The notes under the pieces are model-generated. The model was given only the letters and a program-made list of their open reading frames with translations, was not told the origin of the DNA and did not search any database. From the NCBI GenBank assembly GCA_027943745.1, contig AP025763.1, positions 1,984,001-2,048,000 on the forward strand: 64,000 nucleotides of DNA, written 5' to 3'. Below, piece by piece: positions 57,069-64,000 of the stretch. Position 1 is the stretch's first letter; every line of letters starts with the position of its first letter. This stretch comes from Neptuniibacter victor. GTDB lineage: Bacteria; Pseudomonadota; Gammaproteobacteria; Pseudomonadales; Balneatricaceae. The position numbers and the translations under genes are program-made.

Positions 57069-58910
57069 TCATACGTCAGGATGAAGTGCCGCGTAGATAT
57101 CCTCGGCAATGGTTTGGCTTATGGTAGAGACTTTTGCGATTTCTTCAATACTCGCACGCTCAACTTCTTGTATTCCGCCAAAATGGCGTAATAATTCTCT
57201 TCTTCTTTTGGGCCCAACACCGGGCACATCTTCTAATACAGAGCGTTTTCGGGCTTTCCCTCTTCTCGCTCGGTGCCCTGTGATTGCAAAACGGTGAGCT
57301 TCATCTCGGATATGCTGCATTAAATGCAGGGCTGCTGAATCACTTTCAAGAACAGTCTCATCTCCGGTATCGCCGGACACGAGTACTTCAAAGCCTGCCT
57401 TTCGTGTAGGCCCCTTGGCTATCCCTATAACCAAAACTTCGCTAATCTCAAGCTCATCAAGCACCTCCATCGCCTGTGTGACTTGCCCTTTGCCACCATC
57501 AATTATCAAGACATCGGGTAGCTTCCCTTCCCCTTTCTTTAATCTTGTATAACGACGCTGTAATGCTTGATGCATGGCAGCATAGTCATCACCCGGGGTA
57601 ATGCCTTCGATATTGAAATGGCGATAATCTGATTTTAGCGGGCCATTACGATCAAAAACAACACAAGAGGCTACAGTGGCTTCACCTGAGCTATGGCTTA
57701 TATCAAAGCATTCTAATCGCTTAGGTATTTCGTCAAGTCCAAGTAGCTCCTGAAGCTCTAGGTAACGTTTATAGATATTCTTTTTATTCGCAAGATAGCT
57801 ATTAAGTTGCTGCTCTGCATTGGTGTAAGCAAGTTTTTGCCAGCCCGCTCGCTCACCCCTTACTGTATCAGTTAGTGTGACTTTTTTACTCCGCGCTTCA
57901 GCAAGCGCTTCTTCAATACAGTCTTTATCGTCGAGGCCTGTAGAAGTGATGACGTAAGCAGGAATATCTCGTTGCCCACTTAAATACCATTGCGCGATAA
58001 AGGCCGACAGAATTTCAGCTTCGCTCTCCTCAATAGAAACCTTAGGGTGATAGGCCTTACTTCCAATGATGCGACCTCCCCTTACAAACAGCATATGGAC
58101 ACAAACACCGCCAGGTTTGATAGCACAGGCGATAACATCGGCATCACCTTGCATCCCAGAAACATATTGCTGTTCTTGCACTTTCTGCAGACTAATCAGT
58201 TGATCTCTGTAGATTGCAGCATGCTCGAAGTTCAGATCAGAAGAGGCTTTCTCCATGTTGCTGGCAACCTCATCCATCACGGCACTATTCTTACCCTCAA
58301 GAAACATCGCGGCATGTCGGATATCATCTTGATAATCCTCATGGCTAATAAGCTTTACGCAAGGTGCAGTGCAGCGTTTAATTTGGTGCTGTAGACATGG
58401 CCTCGAGCGGTTTTTAAAGAAACTATCATCGCACTGACGGATCCGGAAAATCTTTTGCAATAGATTCAAGCTATCTCTAACAGCCCCGCCGCTTGGAAAA
58501 GGACCAAAGTAACGCCCTGTCTTACGCTTTGATCCTCGACTAAAGCGAACGGCTGGGTAGCTGTCTTTATCAGAAATAAAAATATAAGGGTACGATTTGT
58601 CGTCGCGAAGTAGGATGTTATAGGGTGGGCGGTATTGCTTTATTAGATTTTGTTCTAATAGCAGCGCCTCGGTCTCACTATTGGTAACGGTAATCTGCAC
58701 ATCGGCAATTTTGGCTACCAAGGCAGCCGTTTTAATATGCAATCCGGTTGCTCGAAAATAGCTACTCACACGATTCTTGAGGTTTTTGGCTTTCCCTATA
58801 TAAAGCAACTTCTCCTGGCTATCGTACATCTGATAAACGCCAGGTCGCGTGGTAAGCTGCTTTAAGAAACTCTTAGCATCAAATTGATCGATTACACTCT
58901 CTTCTATCAC
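57069..58910 (-). CDS. uvrC: excinuclease ABC subunit C
   Basis: 613 aa. GIY-YIG nuclease at the N-terminus (PGVYQMYDSQEKLLYIGKAK), UVR motif near residue 205-240 (GKNSAVMDEVASNMEKASSD), a UvrC RNase-H-like endonuclease region (ECFDISHSSGEATVASCVVF, LIDGGKGQ), and two HhH elements at the C-terminus (LEDVPGVGPKRRRELLRHFG). Makes both incisions in nucleotide excision repair with UvrB. Ends 8 bp before pgsA, so co-transcribed. Confidence 0.96.
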   Translation of the reverse strand: MIEESVIDQFDAKSFLKQLTTRPGVYQMYDSQEKLLYIGKAKNLKNRVSSYFRATGLHIKTAALVAKIADVQITVTNSETEALLLEQNLIKQYRPPYNILLRDDKSYPYIFISDKDSYPAVRFSRGSKRKTGRYFGPFPSGGAVRDSLNLLQKIFRIRQCDDSFFKNRSRPCLQHQIKRCTAPCVKLISHEDYQDDIRHAAMFLEGKNSAVMDEVASNMEKASSDLNFEHAAIYRDQLISLQKVQEQQYVSGMQGDADVIACAIKPGGVCVHMLFVRGGRIIGSKAYHPKVSIEESEAEILSAFIAQWYLSGQRDIPAYVITSTGLDDKDCIEEALAEARSKKVTLTDTVRGERAGWQKLAYTNAEQQLNSYLANKKNIYKRYLELQELLGLDEIPKRLECFDISHSSGEATVASCVVFDRNGPLKSDYRHFNIEGITPGDDYAAMHQALQRRYTRLKKGEGKLPDVLIIDGGKGQVTQAMEVLDELEISEVLVIGIAKGPTRKAGFEVLVSGDTGDETVLESDSAALHLMQHIRDEAHRFAITGHRARRGKARKRSVLEDVPGVGPKRRRELLRHFGGIQEVERASIEEIAKVSTISQTIAEDIYAALHPDV

Positions 58911-58912
58911 GC

Positions 58913-59218
58913 TTAATCTTCTGCCTTAGCCTTGAGCTTTCGAGTTTCCATATACTCATGAGTTGCGATTCGGTGGATCTCTTCCAGTGCTTCAAGCGTG
59001 TCTTCGGTAATACCTGCTCCTCTTGACAGAGAAACCTCAAGATACACGCCAATTTCCGCATAATAGCAGAGCTGAGCATCAGTACTGCGCGCCCTTCTTA
59101 GCTTGGTTAACGAGATCTGCGCACCATTGACCAATATATTATTAATATCGGACTCTGATAGCATTACTTCGCGGTTCTGTTCGCTTAGCGGTCTTGTATT
59201 GTCATCTTTATGCGTCAT
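58913..59218 (-). CDS. hypothetical protein, 101 aa
   Basis: Start ATG 59218 is preferred over an upstream alternative. Helical and charged (ITEDTLEALEEIHRIATHEY). Unknown; two bases before uvrC, so translated with it. Confidence 0.5.
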   Translation of the reverse strand: MTHKDDNTRPLSEQNREVMLSESDINNILVNGAQISLTKLRRARSTDAQLCYYAEIGVYLEVSLSRGAGITEDTLEALEEIHRIATHEYMETRKLKAKAED

Positions 59219-59295
59219 CACTTCTCTCTTAAACAAACATAAGATTTGCCCCATACTGTAAGCATTAAATCACTTCGTGTAACTAGATAATTAAT

Positions 59296-60111
59296 ATGAT
59301 TGACGACCTTTCATGGATTTTGAACTCACCAAGCCTGATAAGAGATAAACATTACCCGTTTATCTTAGGGACTGAATGGCTTAATGAGATAGTGGATGTC
59401 AGCGATGCTGCAGTCGTGAACGCAGCAGGCGAGCATCCTCGTCTGGGCATATACTATGAAAATCTTGTTAATTCAATTCTTAACAAGTCATCGCAACTAT
59501 CTGATATAGAAAGAAATATGCAGGTTTTAAGCAATAAGGTCACCATTGGTGAATTCGATTTTATTGGTCAACGCCATCATAGTTCAGAGCAGATTGATTT
59601 CCATTTAGAGTGCGCAATTAAGTTCTATTTATGCCGGGGTGACGGCAGTGAACTGTCAGATTTTGTCGGGCCAAACAAGCGAGATCGTCTTGATATAAAA
59701 TTAGATAAAATGACGACCCAGCAGTTACTGCTGAGTAAAACCGATGCCGGTAAACAATTTTGTTCAGATCTCGGCATCGACCCCCAAGAATTTGTGCTTT
59801 TACTGCAAGGCTATCTTTTCTTCCATTATGACGTATGGGATAAGCCACTAGCACTTCATCAAGCGATTAATCCAGATCACCATCGAGGATGGTGGCTTCG
59901 CGAGGATGAGGTTAACCAATTAGACGAAAACTGTCTGTTTGCAGAGCTTATAAAACCTTATTGGCTGAGTAATCAGCTTTCAGAATATGACGAGAAACAG
60001 CACTTTATTGCAAAAAATTACCTGATCAATCGCCCAAAATTAATCAGCAGAATAGATAAGAACACATTAAAGGAGGTCGATAGAGGGTTTATTGCACCAA
60101 GAGATTGGTGA
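59296..60111 (+). CDS. DUF1853-family protein
   Basis: 271 aa. Begins DLSWILNSPSLI, the conserved N-terminus of DUF1853, followed by the conserved ENLVNSILNKS and FHLECAIKFYLC regions (an acidic/lysine pattern resembling a degenerate PD-(D/E)XK fold) and WWLREDEVNQL near the end. Widespread in gammaproteobacteria, function uncharacterised. Divergent from the uvrC operon. Confidence 0.75.
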   Translation: MIDDLSWILNSPSLIRDKHYPFILGTEWLNEIVDVSDAAVVNAAGEHPRLGIYYENLVNSILNKSSQLSDIERNMQVLSNKVTIGEFDFIGQRHHSSEQIDFHLECAIKFYLCRGDGSELSDFVGPNKRDRLDIKLDKMTTQQLLLSKTDAGKQFCSDLGIDPQEFVLLLQGYLFFHYDVWDKPLALHQAINPDHHRGWWLREDEVNQLDENCLFAELIKPYWLSNQLSEYDEKQHFIAKNYLINRPKLISRIDKNTLKEVDRGFIAPRDW

Positions 60112-60171
60112 TAATGAAGCGATGATAAAGAATAGCCAAGCACCCTTTGCGGATGCCCGGCTTGATACAAC

Positions 60172-60303
60172 TTACTTCTCTGCCGCCGCAGCATCTTTAG
60201 CGATAACTTTCTTCAGCGTAGCAATGCCAACTACCGTGCCAATAATCATTGCAGCAACAATAACTAGGCTTGGCGCAAGAGAGATCAAATTATACTTATC
60301 CAT
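60172..60303 (-). CDS. 43-aa single-pass membrane protein
   Basis: MDKYNLISLAPSLVIVAAMI, then IGTVVGIATLKKVIAKDAAA AAEK: a membrane segment with a basic, alanine-rich tail. Too short for standard gene finders, but it fills the gap with ATG, TAA and a conserved-looking amphipathic end. Plus-strand frame 60092-60571 covers it and is a shadow. Confidence 0.5.
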   Translation of the reverse strand: MDKYNLISLAPSLVIVAAMIIGTVVGIATLKKVIAKDAAAAEK

Positions 60304-60398
60304 AGAACTGTCCTCGATATTCTGTAGTAATAGTATTTTAAATATCGCGCGCCATTATATAGGCTTAGTTAGGGATGTCTATGCATCAAAAGCTCATA

Positions 60399-60421
60399 AA
60401 AACCACGAATTAAAAGTGGTT
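60399..60421 (-). terminator. terminator after the dehydrogenase gene
   Basis: On the minus strand, arms AACCAC / GTGGTT around TTTTAATTC, then TTTTT. The dehydrogenase stop codon is inside the 5' arm. Confidence 0.65.
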
Positions 60422-61292
60422 ATTTTTCACCTTTTTCTAAACGTTTTAACAAACTTGAAGTATCAAGACGGCCACCACCCATCTCCTGCACATCTGCATA
60501 AAATTGATCAACAATGGCGGTTACCGGTAAGCGAGCGCCATTTTTTCGGGCTTCATCCAATACAATATTGAAGTCCTTGCGCATCCAATCAACGGCAAAT
60601 CCAAAATCAAATTCATCGTTAATCATTGTTTGATGACGATTAACCATCTGCCAAGAACCTGCGGCGCCATGTTGAATAACGTCAAAAACTTGTTCAGCGT
60701 CTAAACCTGCTCTCTTAGCAAAGTGAACCGCCTCAGACAGTGCTTGGACCAATCCTCCGATACAGATCTGGTTAACCATTTTAGCTAACTGACCTGATCC
60801 CGCTTCGCCCAGTAATCGTATAGACTTTGAGTAACTATCCATTACCGGAGAGGCCGTGGCAAAAGAGGCTTCATCACCGCCCACCATGACGCTTAATACA
60901 CCGTTTTCGGCACCAGCTTGTCCGCCAGATACCGGAGCATCTAAAAAACCAACACCTTGATCAAGTGCTAAACCGGCGATTTCACGCGCAATATCTGCAG
61001 ATGCGGTTGTGTGGTCAACCAATACAGCGCCCTTTTTAATCCCTGAAAGCACGCCTTCATTGCCGCATACCACCTCACGAAGGTCATTATCATTACCTAC
61101 GCAAACAAAAACGATATCAGCACCAGCACAAGCCTTAGCTGGCGTTGTTGCGTATGAGCCTTTGTGCTCTTCTGTCCAGGTCTCAGCTTTTGCAGTAGTA
61201 CGATTGTAAACCGTTACATCATGGCCAGCTTTTGCTAGATGACCTGCCATTGGGTAACCCATGACACCTAAACCGATAAATGAAACGTTCAT
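60420..61292 (-). CDS. beta-hydroxyacid dehydrogenase (3-hydroxyisobutyrate / tartronate semialdehyde reductase type)
   Basis: 290 aa. Rossmann start FIGLGVMGYPMAGHLAKAGH; substrate-loop VDHTTASADIAREI; catalytic region DAPVSGGQAGAENGVLSVMVGG; Lys in GQLAKMVNQICIGG. It reduces or oxidises a short beta-hydroxyacid with NAD(P). With the nearby glyoxylate aminotransferase it suggests glyoxylate/serine metabolism. Confidence 0.85.
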   Translation of the reverse strand: MNVSFIGLGVMGYPMAGHLAKAGHDVTVYNRTTAKAETWTEEHKGSYATTPAKACAGADIVFVCVGNDNDLREVVCGNEGVLSGIKKGAVLVDHTTASADIAREIAGLALDQGVGFLDAPVSGGQAGAENGVLSVMVGGDEASFATASPVMDSYSKSIRLLGEAGSGQLAKMVNQICIGGLVQALSEAVHFAKRAGLDAEQVFDVIQHGAAGSWQMVNRHQTMINDEFDFGFAVDWMRKDFNIVLDEARKNGARLPVTAIVDQFYADVQEMGGGRLDTSSLLKRLEKGEK

Positions 61293-61432
61293 AACTGTCC
61301 TTACTATTGGGGGTCGGTTGAACTGAATTCGAAATTAATGCTCTGAGTATAAAGGATGAAGCAATAAACACCACAGACTGAGATATTTAATATAATTTGT
61401 TATGATCGCTTCGAACTTAAAAGAGAGTACTT

Positions 61433-61933
61433 ATGAAATTTATTAGAGCAATTATGACGGTACTATTTTTTTTGGTGCCCTCTCTAACTGTTTCAGCGGC
61501 TAATGTCCCAAACCTATACAGCGTCAGGTTTCCAAACGTTGATAATGAAACCGTCAGCTTGTCGGAGTATAAGGGCAAGGTTGTACTGCTTAATTTCTGG
61601 GCGACATGGTGCCCGCCCTGTGTAAAAGAGATGCCGTCAATGCAGAGAATGCGAGATCACTTCTCTGGGCAACCTTTTGAAATTATTGCAATAAATACTG
61701 GTGAGAATGCTACTTCAGTCTCTAGTTTCTTATTAGAATTGGATACAGAGCTGACTTTTCCAATACTGCTTGATTTGAAGAGCAGTAGTTACAAAGCATT
61801 CAATATTAGGGGCCTGCCGATGTCTCTCTTATTCGACAAGAAAGGGAATTTAGTAAAGAGTATTATTGGCGGAAAAGAGTGGGATCACCCTGCCGCAATC
61901 ACGCTAGTAAACGAGATACTAGAAGAGAATTAG
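61433..61933 (+). CDS. TlpA/ResA-type periplasmic thioredoxin
   Basis: 166 aa. A signal peptide (MTVLFFLVPSLTVSAA) precedes a TlpA-family fold with active site FWATWCPPCVKEMPSM (WCPPC), cis-Pro GLPMSLLFDKKGN. It reduces periplasmic disulphides, often for cytochrome c maturation. Convergent with the aminotransferase and bounded by two terminators. Confidence 0.85.
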   Translation: MKFIRAIMTVLFFLVPSLTVSAANVPNLYSVRFPNVDNETVSLSEYKGKVVLLNFWATWCPPCVKEMPSMQRMRDHFSGQPFEIIAINTGENATSVSSFLLELDTELTFPILLDLKSSSYKAFNIRGLPMSLLFDKKGNLVKSIIGGKEWDHPAAITLVNEILEEN

Positions 61934-61957
61934 ACAAACAATTTATTAAGTAGATGT

Positions 61958-62040
61958 ACCTGCCTTCTTTCATACTTCTAAAAAGGCAGGTAGCCCTCTA
62001 GCAACAAGCTAACACTATATGTATAGCTCTAGCTAGAGGG
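61958..62040. terminator. paired terminators between convergent genes
   Basis: ACCTGCCTT (61958) / AAGGCAGGT (61983) forms the first hairpin after tlpA-like; CCCTCTAGC (61994) / GCTAGAGGG (62032) forms a second, before the aminotransferase stop. Confidence 0.75.
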
Positions 62041-62054
62041 TGCTTCTAGTCACT

Positions 62055-63233
62055 TTATTCAGCTAAGACTGCAGCGGCCGCTTGTGCAGCTACACCAACC
62101 TTAATCGGTGCATCCATTGATGCCAACGTATTCTCTAAGGCGTCTAGACAAAGCATTACGTTTTTCTGAGTACAAGCGGTACCCATCAAACCAATACGCC
62201 ATACCTTACCGGCTAAAGCGCCAAGCCCTGCTCCGATCTCTAGGTTATAGTTTTTCAATAAAGCGGTGCGTACTGCTGCATCATCAACACCTTCAGGGAT
62301 GAAGACCGAATTAAGCTGTGGTAAGCGAGATTCTTCATCTACAAGAAAGCCGATACCCATTGCTTCTAGGCCTGCACGCAACGCTAAATGGTGCTTCTGA
62401 TGGCGTGCCCACGCATTTTCCAAGCCCTCTTCTTCAAGCATAACGAGTGCTTCGTGGAGTGCGTACAATGAATTAACAGGAGCCGTATGATGATAAGCAC
62501 GCTTACCACTGCCACCCCAGTAACCCATGACAAGGTTCTTGTCTAAGAACCAGCTTGGTACAGGTGTTTTGCGATTTTGAACCGCTTCTACGGCCTTCTG
62601 GCTAAAACTAACAGGTGATATGCCTGGAGGACAGGATAGGCATTTCTGAGTACCTGAATAGATAGCATCAATACCCCAACCATCGACATCAACATCAACA
62701 CCGCCCAAAGATGTAACCGCATCAACAATTGTTAACGCATTGTTATCCTGTGCAATTTGGCAAAGGGTCTTAGCATCAGAGCGAACACCGGTGGAGGTCT
62801 CAGCATGTACAAATGCAAGTGCTTTAACATCAGAGTGCTCTGCAAACGCTGCTTTAACTTTCTCGATACTAACGGGTGTACCCCATTCATCTTCTATTAA
62901 AATGCATTCGCCACCGAAACGAACAACATTTTCTTTCATTCGTCCGCCAAATACGCCATTTTGACAAACAATAACTTTTTCGCCTGGCTCAATAAGGTTT
63001 ACAAAGCACGCTTCCATGCCAGCGGAGCCGGGCGCAGAAACAGGCATTGTTAATTCGTTATTTGTTTTGAATGTTTTTTTCAACATATCCTTTACTTCAT
63101 CCATCATGCGGATGAATTCAGGATCAAGATGCCCGATGGTTGGGCGAGCCATAGCGGCTAGTACTCGAGGGCTAACGTCAGATGGGCCAGGTCCCATCAG
63201 TGTCCGTACAGGAGGGTGAAAAGAGGTAGTCAT
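62055..63233 (-). CDS. serine-/alanine-glyoxylate aminotransferase (class V)
   Basis: 392 aa from ATG 63233. Class-V PLP fold: GPGPSDVSPRVLAAMARPTI near the start; DAVTSLGGVDVDVDGWGIDA; catalytic Lys in YSGTQKCLSCPPGISP near 210. Transfers an amino group between serine or alanine and glyoxylate. Next to the beta-hydroxyacid dehydrogenase, suggesting glyoxylate or one-carbon metabolism. Confidence 0.9.
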   Translation of the reverse strand: MTTSFHPPVRTLMGPGPSDVSPRVLAAMARPTIGHLDPEFIRMMDEVKDMLKKTFKTNNELTMPVSAPGSAGMEACFVNLIEPGEKVIVCQNGVFGGRMKENVVRFGGECILIEDEWGTPVSIEKVKAAFAEHSDVKALAFVHAETSTGVRSDAKTLCQIAQDNNALTIVDAVTSLGGVDVDVDGWGIDAIYSGTQKCLSCPPGISPVSFSQKAVEAVQNRKTPVPSWFLDKNLVMGYWGGSGKRAYHHTAPVNSLYALHEALVMLEEEGLENAWARHQKHHLALRAGLEAMGIGFLVDEESRLPQLNSVFIPEGVDDAAVRTALLKNYNLEIGAGLGALAGKVWRIGLMGTACTQKNVMLCLDALENTLASMDAPIKVGVAAQAAAAVLAE

Positions 63234-63325
63234 TGTAAGGCCCTTATTCATGCTTTTCTAAAGCGGATAATTATAAAGGCCCTATTTGTATCAGTTGCTT
63301 GCTAACTCATCAATCATCATTTCGA

Positions 63326-64000
63326 TCAGTTAACAGATAGCTCATCAATCATTGCGATAATCATCTCTGCAGAATGCTTAGCAGCCGTGACTAAAAATTG
63401 ATCAAAAGATACGCCAGATTCTTTGCCGGCAATATCGGACAGTGCCCTGATAACGATAAATGGGGTCGAAAACTGCTGACATGTTTGCGCAATGGCCGCT
63501 GCTTCCATCTCAACTGCTTTCATTGCAGGGAAAAGCCCACGTTTACGCTCTACTCGCTCAGGATCATTCATAAACTGATCGCCCGTCGCAATAAGCCCAC
63601 GAACTGTCTTCATGCCTTCCATGCGAGCAATGCAGCGCTCCGCTATAGCGGCTAAGGTTTCATCCGGCGTAAAAAATGGCGGTTGCTGAGGAACCTGTCC
63701 GTACTCGTAACCAAATACAGTTAGATCGACGTCATGATGTCGAACCTCAGAAGAGATCACAATATCACCGACATTCAATGCGGGATCAAATCCACCAGCG
63801 GATCCAGTATTGATGACGCAGTCAGGTTTAAACATCTGTAACAGGATCGTTGTTCCAATCGCTGCATTGACTTTACCAATACCTGATTTGAGTAGAACTA
63901 TATCTTTATCATGTAGCTTGCCAGTAAATAGAAGATAACCAGCGATTTCGTGATCTTCCCTATTTTGAAGAGAGGCTTTAAGTAACTCAACCTCTTCATC
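63326..64000 (-). CDS. mtnN: 5'-methylthioadenosine/S-adenosylhomocysteine nucleosidase (partial, N-terminus outside window)
   Basis: 225 codons readable; about ten residues at the N-terminus fall off the window. It reads DEEVELLKASLQNR, then SGIGKVNAAIGTTIL, FKPDCVINTGSAGGFDPALN, MKAVEMEAAAIAQTCQQFS with the catalytic Glu/Asp area and RALSDIAGKES. Hydrolyses MTA and SAH, recycling methionine and clearing inhibitors. The 169-aa frame starting at 63835 is only an internal start. Confidence 0.92.
   Translation of the reverse strand, partial: DEEVELLKASLQNREDHEIAGYLLFTGKLHDKDIVLLKSGIGKVNAAIGTTILLQMFKPDCVINTGSAGGFDPALNVGDIVISSEVRHHDVDLTVFGYEYGQVPQQPPFFTPDETLAAIAERCIARMEGMKTVRGLIATGDQFMNDPERVERKRGLFPAMKAVEMEAAAIAQTCQQFSTPFIVIRALSDIAGKESGVSFDQFLVTAAKHSAEMIIAMIDELSVN

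Noticed and set aside
1-64000. CRISPR array
   Set aside because: No set of regularly spaced direct repeats of CRISPR length and no cas genes were seen; the AAAAACGGACA triplet is too short and too widely spaced.

Overview
The window reads as a chromosomal segment of a gammaproteobacterium, probably a marine Oceanospirillales-type organism. The basis is the tRNA-Gly/Cys/Leu - pgsA - uvrC block, a GacA/UvrY-like regulator, GAPDH, DUF1853, mtnN and a serine/alanine-glyoxylate aminotransferase, together with a flanking site that matches the E. coli dif sequence at about 25 of 28 positions. Genus cannot be fixed by reading alone. Four blocks are visible.

(1) 1-2062: chromosome. A GlxA-type regulator runs off the left edge, a nitronate monooxygenase-type enzyme is divergent from it, and the 5' third of an enoyl-CoA hydratase gene follows.

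(2) 2063-36808: a ~34.7 kb insertion that splits the enoyl-CoA hydratase gene; its 3' part resumes at 36809 in the same frame. The insertion has TGT(A/G)GCTTCC ends and repeated TCTCCAG/CTGAAG-like motifs. It carries a tnsA-tnsB-tnsC-tniQ operon, so it is best read as a Tn7-like transposon used as a defence island. Cargo, left to right: a XRE-PIN-ankyrin protein with a radical-SAM/SPASM enzyme, a kinase-HAD fusion and a UPRT-like phosphoribosyltransferase (candidate new nucleotide-based system); a PLD-nuclease/SF2 helicase with an ATPase gene broken by an IS3-family element; a small helical protein and a HEPN/Toprim-type protein; two pairs of paralogous small unknown proteins; the tns operon; an unknown 246-aa protein; a decayed PD-(D/E)XK gene; a coiled-coil McrB-like plus DUF2357/McrC-like pair; and a type I restriction-modification system.

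(3) 37550-51541: a ~14 kb tailless dsDNA provirus resembling corticovirus PM2 (HUH replication protein, compact packaging ATPase, ~276-aa major capsid protein, many one-TM membrane proteins, LamG spike, M15 peptidase and holin). It lies between two dif-like sites and has no integrase, so XerCD-mediated entry at the host dif site is inferred. Nearly all its genes are on the minus strand and chained by 4-nt start/stop overlaps; a divergent repressor with a 16-bp palindromic operator sits at the right end.

(4) 51642-64000: chromosome. Response regulator, a KfrA-like DNA-binding protein with its own operator, gap, three tRNAs, pgsA, uvrC, DUF1853, a beta-hydroxyacid dehydrogenase, a TlpA-like thioredoxin, an aminotransferase and mtnN (cut by the right edge).

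All family names come from motifs and memory of the families; no database search was possible.
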